Positions 36,506 to 48,496 of a stretch of DNA of 64,000 nt are shown here, one piece after another (positions within the stretch are counted from its first letter, which is position 1; the number at the start of each line of letters is the position of its first letter). A program made the translations under genes and the position numbers. The notes under the pieces were generated by a model. The model searched no databases. It worked only from the letters and a program-made list of their open reading frames with translations, and was not told the origin of the DNA. The stretch is from Anoplolepis gracilipes (lineage: Eukaryota; Arthropoda; Insecta; Hymenoptera; Formicidae): positions 407,501 to 471,500 of the forward strand of contig NC_132972.1 in NCBI RefSeq assembly GCF_047496725.1, given 5' to 3'.

Positions 36506-38848
36506 ACAGTGGGAGAGACTATGGACAAGACAAGACGACAAGAACGAAAGGCAATTGACGATTCTGGGAAACTCTCAGTCTTCTCGCAAAAAGTTGTTAC
36601 TATCGCCTGAATGCTCCTCGATTAAAATTGCACTGAAGCCCTTTTTATTACGATTCAGTCGCAACTAATGAATGTTTGTAGATCTTCGTTGATTGATGTA
36701 CCAGAAAAGAAATATAATTAAATCAAAACTAGAAAACAGAATTATATTCTTTAAATCGAGAAATTGCTCAGGAAACAAACGTGAAACAGGAAATTATTAT
36801 TCGAATTCGAGAGAGAGAAAACTTTAAAACTTTAATGGGCACATTCCTAGTTTTTGAAACTGAGAGCTAACACAATCGACAATACATATATAGTATAATA
36901 AGTAGTATTTTCGAGTCTCTCCGAGTTTATTATTAAAATTTGCAAATTAAAATAAATCACACACATGTATATTAAAAATTGCAATTTTCTATAATATCGT
37001 GACAAGATGCAACTAATAAAACATTTGAATCCATATGCTGTCGCAAGCAGATGAGAAAACTCGCAGCTATTTTCGATGCAAGAAATTTGCTAGAAAGGAA
37101 TTCGTCAGACAAATAAAAAAAATTGAGAGAAAACGAAATAGATTATTTGAGGCGGATTGTTGCCATAGAGCGTGGAGAAAGAATGAAATGGAACGTCGGT
37201 GAAAGCATCATCAGTTTATGCTACGCCACAGAAAATAAATAAATCTTTTCTCACCGTTAAAGTTCGATCGTAAAGAGGGGATTGTGATACCGCATTTTGC
37301 CATCGCGTAACAGCTTCTCCTAAAATATGTTTTCGATATCGAAATGTCGGTGGTTCGCGTTTTATGTTGTACGTCGCCAATTGCATCTAGAGCAAGTTCG
37401 ATTAACCTACGAATTCAAGCACGCGCAACAAAAATATTCGCAAAGTAATATCAGATGTCGTGAATATAAACGCAAACTAGGCACTTGCTCTGTGTAATAA
37501 AAATAATAATAAAATACTAAATAACAGAATAAACGTGGCGTAGACAAAAATTTTATTACAATGACGCGAATAAAAAAATTAGGAGCTGCAATGTCATAAT
37601 TGTTATATTTACATTGCTATTAATAAAATTACGACAGAGAAAAGTGTATGTTACAATATATTTTAAATTCCGATTAGAAAAAAATATCTATCTGAAATAC
37701 ATTTCAAGAGCTTCGAAAAGCAGAAGACCTACATATATAAGTGGAGATCGCAATTGTGTAAATGGTTCTTCAAGTATTCTATTTACAGTCCAAAGAAGTT
37801 TCAGAAAACATTCTATCGAAGTAGAACGATCGCTTCTTAACAGATTGATCAAATACAAGTACGGAAAATTCATCGGAAAATGAATTGAAATCTGACTTAT
37901 CAAATATCACTGTTATATTCACTTGTATACGTTATATCGTATATGAGTTCATTCGTTAAATCATAAAACGATGTATCATGTTCAATAATAAGTTATATAG
38001 TTTATATAAGAGTAACACATTTACAAAGAATACTGAATAAAAATGCTCGATCAAAATCAATAAAAAAGATAAAAATAAATTTTTGACAAAAGACAATTTC
38101 TCGGTTGGATGGCGTTTCAAAATAGATACTCTCAAGCTGAATAATATTCAACATCATAAAAATTTATGGATCTATTCGTGTGTTCACGTTGCGTCTACTA
38201 CGCATGTACATATTACAATTATAAGTAATGTTACGTCAAAGTATTATAAAAAACGAACAAACAACTAGCTTTATATACTCGTCTTGTACAATTGGAAATG
38301 CAATTACGTCTGATTTTTTTTTTAAATGCCACGCTTGTGAACTGAGTTCATATACACGGGTAAATTATAAAGACTTGCATGCGACATTAACCATTCGCTT
38401 TTGAATTTTAACGCGATAATTGCAACGCAAACGATCGTTTCTCATTCGCCCGCGGCGCAGCAAACCGCTTCAGAAAAACAAACATCGTATTCGCCAACAA
38501 TTCAGTTATTCTCGCGGAATTATGGTCCATAATGGAGGCAGCGCGCAAATCTCGTTGCGGCGGGATTGTTGACTGATAGAGTAATGTTGCGTTGGTCAAT
38601 AAGAATTCAATATCAGTAAGCTATGTGTTATATGATGCAGCGCACACATTATTGATAACGTCTATTGTTTTATAAAAATGATCAAATGCTCGAGAAGTGG
38701 TTAAGTTAATCTTGATGAAATACAATGAAAAAAGAAAATTAAACTCAAGTAAATGTGTCTTGGAAAAAATGCATCTACATCCTATGTCTAATACCTATTG
38801 TTGTAGACCAACCATTATCGGGATGCTTTGTACGTTTGTACGAGCACC

Positions 38849-38869
38849 TGCGGCGCCGCGGCGCGGCGG
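38849..38869. other. GC-only palindromic stretch
   Basis: About 20 consecutive G/C bases (core CGGCGCCGCGGCGCGGCGG) containing the palindromes GGCGCC and CCGCGG, unusual in a region of about 35% G+C. It may be the core of a CpG-rich regulatory site. Confidence 0.5.
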
Positions 38870-40225
38870 TGAGCACACGATGATAATAATCATATCTTGC
38901 GTGTGCGTCTGATAATGCTTTGGTCTGTAATTACATCTGGCAAACGATCGATTCCTATAATGTACCCGTAATATCGCATCATTACGTCATTAGGATAACA
39001 ACCAAGGTGCAGTATATTATATTGATGGTTAGGCTCCATTAAAAATATTACATCATAATGATTAAAAGATGAGGACAAAAATTAATTTCTCTCTATATAG
39101 ACGTAATTTCTACAAGTCAGGAGAAAAACACGTGATATTTTGAATGATAATAAATTGTATCACAAAACAAGATACATTTTATTAATAACGTTTGAAACCA
39201 ATTTTTCTGTTATATTAAATAACTTTAAATTGTATTATTAAATTAATAAAAATTAAATTATTTTAATAAATTTAATATACGTTTAAAAAAGAGAGAAATA
39301 TAATTGAATTTGATATATTTGTTTTGAGGGAGCAAAAAATACTTGTTTCGGGAATTAGATTTTTTAAATAATTTTAATAAAACATTTATCTCCATCTCTA
39401 AACTTTTCACTCTTTAATTAAATAGATCATAGTCTTCCTATTATCGGATATCAATATGCGAAATTTTGTCCGTGATATGTCGAACTAAACAATGGTGAAT
39501 ATATACCGGAGATACGAAAACCGAGGTAATATTCTGACATCCATATTACGAGCTAAGTTAAGCTCGTCGTCTCTCTCTTCGCTCGGACTAACCCGTATGA
39601 AACAATTGGCTCGCATCTTAATTACGCGACCATAATTTAGCAGTCGGTACGTCCTCGAACAGGCATTCGACCTACGCGAAATGTATGCGAGTCTGCGGAT
39701 TATAGTTCGTCCTGCGAGCGGCGATTACGGCAAACAATGCCGGCGATATCGAATGCCACGACAACTACCTGTTCACACTGCTCTTGCTTCTCTCTAATAT
39801 AAGCGGAAACACAGTGCAGAACTGTGGGCTTTACCTTCAAACGTGGAAATAATTTCGAATCAACGTGTGTCATTCACGAATGTACACGTTGAATCGTTTA
39901 CCTTTGATTATGTGTGATAACATCTTCTGGCGATGTGCCGTGCCTTATCTGCGCACAGTACATTGCTAAGCTTGCTTAATTACGTGGATAAATTTGTTTG
40001 TCAACGCACAGTCGGGAGAAAACGTTTCTTTAAAAAAAACTGTGTGTGCACTCTTGCTCATTTGAAAGTAAGTTGATTACTTAGGATTTATTACCTTAAG
40101 GAGATTAGCATTTTTCCGCTGGAAATATCTCTTTTCTTCGCAAAAATACTAAATGGTTTGAAGAGATAAACTTGCTTATTAACTTTTCTGATTTTTTTCT
40201 AGTCATATATACTATTATAGTGACA

Positions 40226-40237
<12 letters not shown>

Positions 40238-40264
<27 letters not shown>
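40238..40264 (+). repeat. (TA)n microsatellite
   Basis: TA run after a short poly(A). Confidence 0.9.
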
Positions 40265-40267
<3 letters not shown>

Positions 40268-40519
40268 TTTAGTGCGAAAGAAAACATTTTATTTCACAAC
40301 AAATATCTAGACTTAAAGATAAATTTATTAATATTTTATAAAATAAAAATAAATAGATAAACAATATTACTTTATTAATTTATTAATAACGAAAACAAAA
40401 AAGAAAAATTATATCATAATATGACATATTGCATGATTACTGAAGGCATTTTGGATAAATACTAAAAGGTAAACGCGCAAAGAAATAATTTATTGTTAAA
40501 AATAAATAAATAAACTCAC

Positions 40520-40612
40520 CCATAATGCATAGCCGATCAAACATGTAAGAAATGCTATCATAATTCCATACATCGTAGGTAAAGTATCTTGAACGCACTG
40601 GCCTTTCTCCAT
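40520..40612 (-). CDS. Start exon of a minus-strand membrane-protein gene
   Basis: On the minus strand an ATG in good context (aacATGg), with an in-frame TGA six codons upstream, opens a 31-codon frame ending at the donor TGG|GTGAGT in phase 0. The product begins MEKGQCVQDTLPTMYG and continues into a hydrophobic helix, IMIAFLTCLIGYALW, which fits a single membrane-spanning or signal-anchor segment. The family is not recognised. The 60-nt exon at 11529-11588 is the only well-bordered phase-0 minus-strand exon seen at lower coordinates and may follow it, which would place a soluble segment (PTIFGTVASDLN) directly after the membrane helix. In that model the 29-kb intron contains the whole + strand precursor gene. 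Start and donor are well supported; the downstream connection is inference. Confidence 0.6.
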
Positions 40613-41207
40613 GTTGATTTTCTCAAAAGTTCACAGAACGATACGTCGCGTCGTATTAATTTCGATCAATCGATCGTCTTAGCTCCGAATATTTCCTTTG
40701 TCGAGGAGAAGTTCTGAGTAAATAAGATCCCGAATGCCCGTTGTTCGGTAAAGGTATATATCGATAAATCTGGCCCGGTGCAGCTATTTGCTGGAAAAGC
40801 GTTCGACGAGGAAACACGAGTAGAATTGCAAGCGGAAAGAAAGGAAGGATATAGGGAAAAGTAGTGAAGAAGACGGAGGAAGAAACAAGATGGTTCTCGT
40901 CGAGTTCTCCAGGGGAAGATTTATGATAGTTGCCTATCGAACGCAATTCCTAACGCAGGAAACACTCGACATTTACAAAATCGCAAAACAAGCATTTTGT
41001 TCAAATTACGCTACACTTTCGGCTAACTTTGATTTCTTTTTTATTTTATGAAAAAGATGAATCTTTTTTACAGGATCGTGTTTTATAATTGCAAAATTTT
41101 AACATCAGAATATCTAAAATATCTTGCTTTAATAGCTTTCACTTGTAAGGGAGAAAATTAAGAGGACAATGAAAAAAAACAACGGTTCCGACTAGAGTTT
41201 CAGTGTA
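40613..41207 (-). other. Likely 5' UTR and promoter side of the 40.6-kb gene
   Basis: 40620-40960 is GC-richer than its surroundings and open on the minus strand for 96 codons (40946-40656) in a frame ending before the start codon. That frame has no recognised family and may simply be leader sequence. No clear TATA box was found. Confidence 0.3.
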
Positions 41208-41340
41208 TGTTTGCATTAATTTTGATATAACAAAAATTACTGAAATTTATAAGATTTTATGAATTTACTGAAATTTATGAAAATTTATGAATGTGCATTA
41301 ATTTTCATACAACAATAATTACTGAAATTTATGAGATTTC
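41208..41340 (+). repeat. Short tandem duplication
   Basis: Two copies of a block GTTTGCATTAATTTTGATA / ATGTGCATTAATTTTCATA followed by AATTACTGAAATTTATGAGA-like sequence, period about 83 bp. Inside the first copy the ACTGAAATTTAT motif is itself repeated. Confidence 0.75.
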
Positions 41341-41466
41341 CTAAATATCTGTTTTGCAATTCAAATATTATAAATAAAATTGTTTCTATCTTTACATTCA
41401 AAAAAAGAGTATACAATTTTTAATTACTATTTAATTTAGGTAAATTGAAAGTATGTACTATATCAG

Positions 41467-41469
<3 letters not shown>

Positions 41470-41535
<66 letters not shown>
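41470..41535 (+). repeat. (TC)n microsatellite
   Basis: CT dinucleotide run with one TTT interruption near its start. Confidence 0.95.
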
Positions 41536-41537
<2 letters not shown>

Positions 41538-41759
41538 TCTAAATAAATAAGTAAATAAATAAATAAACATATTATAAAAAAATATTATAACTTTAACTAC
41601 ACATTTTTAGTAACGAAACCTTCTAAATATCTTTCACGTTTTTTTACATAAAAAGTCAATAAAAAATTATGAAATCGTCTTTAATGGAGTACTTGAGCGA
41701 ATAAAGAATTGACGCGTTGATATGAAATGAATGAAAGACCGTTTGTCAATTGTAGATTA

Positions 41760-42350
41760 AAAGTGATTCAATTACAACGACTCGTCTACGTCATTTGGTA
41801 GCAACAATGCCGCGACCCGTTTTCAACGATGAAGTCGTTCTCGGGCATCCATCTCGAGGAATCGTCGGTGACATCGAAGAGAAAAGCTCTCTCTCACTCT
41901 CGACATTTGAAAGTTCACTTGGCAGCGAGACGGATGGTAGAGTTTCCTTCGTATCTCGCTTCAATCAAATCCGGTCGATCAATGTCACTTTCGCGAGGAA
42001 AACGCGAGGTTGAAGAACCGAGATGGAAATTCCACCTTGTACGAGACACAGACAGCCACTGGTTTCTAGTTTGGCTAGCGTTTCTAGTCGCTCCCAGACG
42101 CACTGGACGCGGAAACGCGTATTAATAGTCCGAGAGAAACGGAATCTGGGTGGTCAGAATGTGCGGAGAGAAACGGCGAACGGACAGACACCGATGGTGG
42201 TTATAGACGTACAAGATGTCCGTGGTCAAGATAAATTCAGTGCCGATTTATTTGATTTAGCAATCGTGCGCGAATCGTGCGATATCGATCAATGCCAAAC
42301 TATTCCAAAAATATTAATCATGAGACTTGATAGAGAATTGAAATAACGAA
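41760..42350. other. GC-rich island, possible promoter or exon
   Basis: A sharply GC- and CpG-rich block about 1.2 kb upstream of the minus-strand start exon at 40612. On the + strand two frames are open side by side: from ATG 41807 to 42013 (starts MPRPVFNDEVVLGHPSRG), and 41829-42125 in the next frame; a third runs 42023-42346. A possible acceptor (tcatttggtag) precedes 41797. Several frames being open at once points to base composition rather than one gene, so no product is called. Confidence 0.35.
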
Positions 42351-42952
42351 TTCGCTATTTACGTAGTAATTTTTATATGCTTACATGCAAATATTAAACT
42401 CATTTCATATGTAAACATAATAAATATTGTATTATGCAGACATGTAAATTTACGATACAATAGAATGTAATTATGTGTCTATTATCAAATTTACTTTAAC
42501 GCACTACTCACCCTCTGATGATTCAAATCTAACACTGCCAGAATAATGATAGTGAATATCGATGAATGTAAATGGGAAAAAAAATTAATAATGACGATGT
42601 CATTTGAAATCCAATTACAATGGACCTACACAGTTCACGTAGCCATTTATCGCTGCAAAATTCTTTTGAATAGACAATTTATAATTATAAAGCAAATAAT
42701 TATATATTATTTGTCGATAATTACAAACAATTCATTCAATAAACACTTTGAGAACGTCTATGTATCTATTTCATATTTATTTGTATATTTGCCGATTATT
42801 TAAAGCAATAATTATTAATTTATTTAAAGCGAAATATTTAAAGTAAATCGCAAAAAATTGTTTTTTTAACTTTTAATTAGCTAAGATTATAATTCAATAA
42901 AAAATATATATTTCATACATGCACATTAGAGTAAAATTTTTTATACACCTTG

Positions 42953-42953
<1 letters not shown>
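42351..42953. other. AT-rich noncoding DNA
   Basis: Nothing supported beyond chance open frames. Confidence 0.4.

Positions 42954-43004
<51 letters not shown>
42954..43004 (+). repeat. (TA)n microsatellite
   Basis: Uninterrupted TA run of about 50 bp, next to the mariner relic. Confidence 0.95.
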
Positions 43005-43007
<3 letters not shown>

Positions 43008-43014
43008 AAATATA

Positions 43015-43240
43015 CGTGACCTGTCTAAAAAGTTTGTAGACATAATTCGTAAGAAATTTATTTTACATTATTCGGGTACTCGAATAGGATCACCTTCAAA
43101 GTACGCGTTTCTATAATACTAATACTACACTTAGTCCAGTGCAATTTCCATTGGCGAAAGCAACTTTGCTTCTCTACTGAAAGTAGTCTCTTTAAGAGTC
43201 TTGTTGTTTCCTACTTAACTGTTTATCCTTTAAATGGTCT
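43015..43240 (-). pseudogene. Mariner-family transposase C-terminal relic
   Basis: Read on the minus strand, about 43155-43130 gives QWKLHWTKC and 43109-43089 gives RNAYFEGD in another frame, followed by IRVPE and a stop. A Trp..Lys-Cys segment followed by YFEGD just before the stop is the usual end of mariner transposases. Two or more frame changes separate the pieces, so the copy is dead. The sequence after the stop reaches AAACTTTTTAGACAGGTC near 43020, a plausible terminal repeat. The rest of the transposase was not seen, so the copy is truncated. Confidence 0.6.
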
Positions 43241-43555
43241 TTTAAATGGTGTCCCCTAAACACTATTTTGGCTTTATGGAACAAAAAAAAATTCGCAAGG
43301 TTAAATCGTGTAAATACTGCGGACGTTCGAGTACTGTGATCGAATTTCGAGCAAGAAATTCACGAACAATGAACGTTGTTGAAAAATTTTTAAAAAAACG
43401 AACGCAGAAAACGAACGCGTTCAGTACATTCGATTGTGATAAAATTTGAACTGAGAGTCAACAAAGCATCCAGCCATGCAGCTGTGAGCGCTGCATGTTT
43501 ATAATGCATCAACGGGAAATAAAAAATTAGTTTATAAACTTTAACAAACCTCGTA

Positions 43556-44131
43556 GGGTAAACTCGGGTAAGATGGCCATAGTTTTTTAAAATGCAAAAA
43601 ACATACTTTTATTTTTGTTATTTTTTAATAGTGTTTGTTTGGCATATTATCTTTATTGAAGTCTAAATTACGTAATATTATCAAAATTAAAAGGAAAATA
43701 TTTCATAGAAATTTGATATTATCAAAATAGTACAACGTAAGCATTGGCCATCTTTCCAAACTTTTAAGGAAAAGATGACCATAGTGACGGAAAGATGGCT
43801 ATAGTATTTATAAAAAAATAGTGAAAACGAAAATAAAAATTATAGGTCATATAACAATTTACATGTCTTTATAATACGTCTAACGTCGATTACGATAGCT
43901 TAACTGTAATTTATTCGACGTTGTAACAGTTTTTAATGGACAAATAAAAAACTTTGCAGGTAGTCAAAAGTAAAAATATGATGTAAAATTCACAATATCG
44001 TTATTTCGAATAATGTATGCACACAAACTACTGTAAATATCAATTATCTTCGATAATGACTAAAAAAGCGCACTATATAGCGATTATTGAAAAAATTACA
44101 GCCTATGTGACCATCTTACCCTAGTTTACCC
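43556..44131 (+). mobile_element. Non-autonomous DNA transposon, copy 3 of 3
   Basis: This copy has the cleanest borders: GGGTAAACTCGGGTAAGATG at the left and CCTAGTTTACCC at the right, with TA immediately outside both ends (43554-43555 and 44132-44133). The interior matches 761-1340 along nearly its full length with scattered substitutions and small indels. The TA flanks fit a TA target-site duplication, as used by Tc1/mariner-type elements. No transposase frame is present. Confidence 0.9.
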
Positions 44132-44410
44132 TATATTTGGTATATAAAAGTAAATTATTTCTAAATAGAAATTCATGTGTGAAACGATACAATTGTGTCG
44201 GATTCATCAATGATGCTAGTGTTCCCTTCAACCACAGTTCTGTACGACCAAAAGATGGTCTTGCAAGCTCGAGATCGACGTTCGCGCATAAAATGCAATT
44301 TGGCGTATGTCAGGCCGTCATGACCACCGGCTACCGTGTCGTTGATGTTGCTGCTACTACCGATGGCGGCGTAACAAAATTTAATTGGATTTATCGATCG
44401 GTTTTCTCAC

Positions 44411-44647
44411 TCCCATTTCCCAGAGCCACCAGAGGCTAGTATCCCGTTGCTGGCGATTCGTTGACGCCGTTGCATTGGTACCGAGATACCTATGTATGCG
44501 AAAATCCGCCAGTAATCGGTAATCAACGTCGTAAGCCCAATGAACGAGATGATTTTCCATTCACTTGACCACGGACAGCGTGTATCTATAAAGACCATGT
44601 AACAGCCCGTTGTGTAACAGACGATATAGCGCTTGCCCATTTCAAAT
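44411..44647 (-). CDS. Possible internal exon, unrecognised product
   Basis: On the minus strand an acceptor (aacggatttatacag) and a donor (GGGA|GTGAGA) bound a 237-nt interval open in one frame (phase 2 in, phase 2 out). It encodes 78 residues including FEMGKRYIVCYTTGCYMVF and ISVPMQRRQRIASNG. G+C is higher than in the flanking DNA. The + strand is also partly open (44137-44439), so the openness may reflect composition. The product is not recognised, and adjacency to a transposon copy makes a mobile-element origin possible. Confidence 0.25.
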
Positions 44648-45429
44648 CTGTATAAATCCGTTAATAAAATATCCAAAAGAATTCGATATTTGCATTTATC
44701 CGAAATATGTGCAATTTTTTAAAAACTGTCCTATTTATTTGAAGCATATGTGCGATTTTTTGAAAAAATTGTTACCGATTCTTTCTATTTACAACCTATG
44801 TGTGTTATTTCACTTTTGTTATAATTTCCTTTAAATCACATAAAATGGCGGAGTCACAATATGATATTATTCATCATTTCAAAAACATATTTTATTTAAT
44901 AAAAGTTAAAATACGACAAACTACTCTTACATGCTTGTGCATGCTTTGGAATATATACGAAAAGAAATAACACGTGTTAGAAATGTGCACAATCACATTC
45001 AAGATATAAAAGAAAGACCAATAACAAGTAGATGAATATCAATATCTCTGTTTCACATATTTCCATTTATGCAGTAGTATCATAACAGTAGTATCATGAA
45101 CTTGGACATGTATTTCAAAGAAAATGCAAAGAATGTCAAGTTGTCGGAATAGGTGTATTGCATGCTCCTGAAAAGTAAACAAAATTTTGTATAAGGTCAT
45201 GTCGAGTAGGCTGATCACGTTTCAGCCACTGTTATGTTTCTGACAGTTCGAAATTTGAAACTGTCATGTGTGTGTAGTTTTCGTGATGCACCTGCTTAGC
45301 GAAGACGACGTGTTGAAAGAATCAATAATGAGATGTGATACACTAAAATATATGTATGTGTGTGTGTGTACATAATATACATACATAATAATAATATGTA
45401 TACATAATATACACTGTGAACAGAAACGT

Positions 45430-45460
45430 AAAATAAAACAAAATAATTTTGTTTTATTTT
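45430..45460. repeat. Perfect short hairpin
   Basis: AAAATAAAACAAAAT and its exact reverse complement ATTTTGTTTTATTTT are separated by a single A, so the arms are 15 bp. It is not followed by a tract implying a known terminator; function unknown. Confidence 0.85.
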
Positions 45461-45952
45461 AAATGTGTTAATATATTAAAATTTATTGCGTTTTTAATTC
45501 AAATATCGCACACATAAAATATTTTAAATATATATCTTAAACTTTATAAAATATATATTTAAAATATTTTTAAAATCAAAGAGAAAATTTTATATTACAT
45601 ATTATATAAATGTCGCAGCTTTTATATATGTTATTTTTTTCACTTCTTTTCTTGTAATATTTTTAAGAAATAAAGAGAGAAAAGAACTTTGATATCTACA
45701 TTTCCAAATGTAAATAAAGATATTTCCGTATGTAACATTTATCAAAGATACAATTCCCTGTGTGTCTTGTTGAAGACAGAGAAGGAAGCGATATAACCGA
45801 TGACTGTTTTATCAGCAGCCGCTGTTATACCATCTACAACAACTTGTTATCAGCACTGCAAAAGGTAAGGTAGATCACTGTAATACAAAACTTGGTGTTG
45901 ACAGTTGGAAAATAATTTCTGTTAGACATTATTTACCAATTGAGTAAACGAA

Positions 45953-45953
<1 letters not shown>

Positions 45954-46001
<48 letters not shown>
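45954..46001 (+). repeat. (AT)n microsatellite
   Basis: Uninterrupted AT run of about 48 bp. Confidence 0.95.
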
Positions 46002-46004
<3 letters not shown>

Positions 46005-46733
46005 ATATACATAATATATAACAATTTACGTCTTTAATTAGTAGACTTCATTTAAATTTGTAATTATATACAAGACTAAACAGTTATTTTTATTTAAACA
46101 TTTTTATAATATTGTATTATTTAAAAAAAAATAAATTTTAAAATTTAATTCCAAGTATCACCTAACAAAATATAACAAAGAAAATAGAAAAGAAAAATCA
46201 ATTCTAGGCAAATTAAAAAAATGCAGCAGAATTTGTATCTTAATGTATCACATTATGTCATATAGATGAAAATCTACGTGTAGCTATCAATCGCAAACGC
46301 ACGCAAATAATTCTTCGTGTATACAAACAAATAATTTAAAAGACTAATTATTCCAAACAGAATAAATAGAATACCTCACTCTAAAATAATATACAAATAT
46401 ATTATATATTCAGTCATTTTTGATATATCATCAATGATCTATATGGTGTCTTATATAGAAGAAAATTATTTTTGCTTTAAATAATTATACTTTATAGATT
46501 TCGATATTATATTTTCACGAATAATTTTATACACTTCGAAAAGAGAATTATAAATTGATTCAAAACTTCGAAAGAAAAATAAAACAAATTTTCTGTAAAA
46601 GGGGACAAAAAACAAAACAAATTTTTTTAGCGACAGTACAAGCTCACTACTCTTGCTTGATGACTATTAAGTAGGAGGAAAATATATTTTGTGATGCTTC
46701 TCTGAGTTTTTGTATATGGACAACACAACTTAC

Positions 46734-46767
46734 TCGATTCGCAAGGCATGAACGCCCTAACGACCAT
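46734..46767 (-). CDS. Possible start exon of a minus-strand gene
   Basis: On the minus strand the ATG lies in an excellent context (AACACCATGG), has an in-frame TAA ten codons upstream, and opens a short frame MVVRAFMPCES that reaches a consensus donor (CGA|GTAAGT) after 34 nt, in phase 1. No downstream exon in the matching phase was identified, and the product is not recognised. It could be a separate gene or an alternative first exon. It cannot share an acceptor with the 40612 start exon, whose donor phase is 0. Confidence 0.35.
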
Positions 46768-47704
46768 GGTGTTTTCTTGTCGGATATAATATTAAGACGC
46801 GAGCTAACTCATCTTTTTTACTACCCATCTACCTCTTACCCATCAAGTCACCTCTGCACTTTGAGAACGCGGGGAAAAACTCGGATCATTAAGGTCTTGT
46901 CACACACACTATTTTGAACGACAAGCAAGTGCATTGACTTTTTCATAGCATCGACACTACTATTCTAGTATAAAGTAACGTTTTGCCCCATGTGCATTTA
47001 AGCGCCATAAAGATATGTTTTCTTAAGGAGAAAATGTTAAGTACATACATTGTTAAAACAAAAATTCGAATAATAGAGAGACAAAAAATAAAGAAAAGAG
47101 AGAGAGAGAGAGAATTAATAAAAGTGCAAAATAAAATGTATAGAGTATAAAAATTGTAACACATACATATTAAACTTTTCATCGTTAAAAGGAATACTAA
47201 GAAACTAAAAAGAATAAAGAAGCAATGTCAAAGGTAAACAAAGCTATAGAATAAAACTGTTTATATGGCAAATTGCTTATGCGGTAACTCGTTTCAAGAA
47301 AGTAGTTTTCTATCGCGATTTACTCGCTCCAAGGAAATATAGAAAGCTCACCACGTTTTGTCCATATTGGGATATTTACTCAATAGAAACGAACGCAAGA
47401 CATAAAAAGTAGAAATAAAAATGCAAAGATTCACTTCTCTAATGTAAAAATGTTGTCAAATTATCCTACATAAGTATTGCAATTTATTAATTAATTATAT
47501 ATTTCGCAAACTGTGCCGTTTTGTCATGATAATCTTAAAATTAAATCAAGAGCAGATAAAACTTTTGAAGAAGTTTGAAGTTTTCTTTTAAAACCTGCCG
47601 AGACAACACGAGATAATTTTTATGTTTTCTTTAAAATAAACCCCCAAATGTTATTTCATGCTTGTCAAGACATCTCCCGATTTTAAGATTCAGATTTAGC
47701 TTAC
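46768..47704. other. AT-rich noncoding DNA
   Basis: Presumed intron or flank of the minus-strand exons around it. Only chance open frames are seen (for example 46943-47182 on the minus strand, generated by AT-rich sequence). Confidence 0.4.
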
Positions 47705-48119
47705 CGCCGACGTAGTTATCCGAACACCAGAAACCTTCTTTTCTCCGAGACCAGTGAGTCCTCCCAGACATCTTCTGGCACATTCGGGATCGTTGTCCTC
47801 GCAGATGGGGCATCCCGCGGTAGAGGCGCCGCCTCGTTCTCTAAGGACGTGATTGCTGCTGGTCGTGTAACCTTGGTCGGAACTGGCGTTCGAGTTCGGC
47901 CTGGAATCGTCGGAGCTGTCAAATGGTTTAATGTTCCTCGGCCGATGAACGATTCCCACTGGTTCCCATATCTCGCTGGTCGACGATGCATAATAATTGT
48001 TTTCTTTGGTCTCGCGACTTCTCTCATCAACGACCTTACCGCCACGAGCGACGGTGACCTCTTCCTTCGTCACGATGGACGATTTCACGCTCAAGGATGT
48101 CTCGAGTCGCACTGGAGCC
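47705..48119 (-). CDS. Minus-strand gene, exon 2 of the visible part (Cys cluster)
   Basis: The exon begins after acceptor gttctgaag, completing Arg78 with its first base, and runs 138 codons (APVRLETSLSVKSS..) to donor GCG|GTAAGC in phase 0. The first half is Ser/Thr/Lys/Glu-rich (TKEEVTVARGGKVVDERSRE), the middle Ser/Asn-rich and probably disordered. Near the end lies GCPICEDNDPECARRC, that is CxxC-x6-C-x3-C at residues 181-195, which could bind a metal ion. High G+C and a 3-base codon pattern support coding. An in-frame TGA just upstream of the acceptor confirms that an intron must precede it. The gene continues to lower coordinates, but the next exon was not found. The protein is unrecognised; a large cytosolic scaffold-type protein is a guess from composition. 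Confidence 0.7.
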
Positions 48120-48496
48120 CTTCAGAACCATGCCAATTTACAGATAGCAATGTGGATCTTGTATGAAACGTGTATCTTTGAATGGGACATGGATTCGCGA
48201 ATAAAATGAGTATAGTAGCATCGATAATTTATGAACATGAGAATCAACACGTACCTACACATGTTGCTACAATAATAATACGGCTCTATTAGCATTAATA
48301 AGTATATTATCATTCGAAGTAAAAATCTATTATAATCGACAGGATGAGTAAAAAATTTTATGTACACTACAAACAGTGGATGTATAAATAAGTTAATGCA
48401 AAATTGTCGGAAAGTGGAGTTTCGACCGGAAAGAAGATAAAAATACGACATAGTAGTAAATTTGTATACAGGATAGGAAAAGATCCACAATGCTAC
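48120..48496 (-). other. Intron of the 48-kb minus-strand gene
   Basis: A 377-nt intron between two phase-2-matched exons, AT-rich, with donor GTAGCA and acceptor gttctgaag. The pyrimidine tract is weak. Confidence 0.6.

Larger units (their letters stand above)
34669..40519. other. Noncoding DNA with scattered GC-rich patches
   Basis: No splice-bordered coding frame was found. A TATAAAAGG motif sits at 36497-36505. 36980-37480, 38390-38620 and 39420-40020 are GC-richer without a persuasive frame and may be conserved noncoding DNA. A GC-only stretch lies at 38849-38869. Confidence 0.4.
44660..46733. other. AT-rich noncoding DNA
   Basis: No supported coding frame. It contains a perfect hairpin at 45430-45460 and a long (AT)n tract at 45954-46001. 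Confidence 0.45.

Noticed and set aside
47849..48209. Plus-strand open frames opposite the 48-kb exon
   Set aside because: Shadows of the better supported minus-strand exon, which has phase-matched splice partners.
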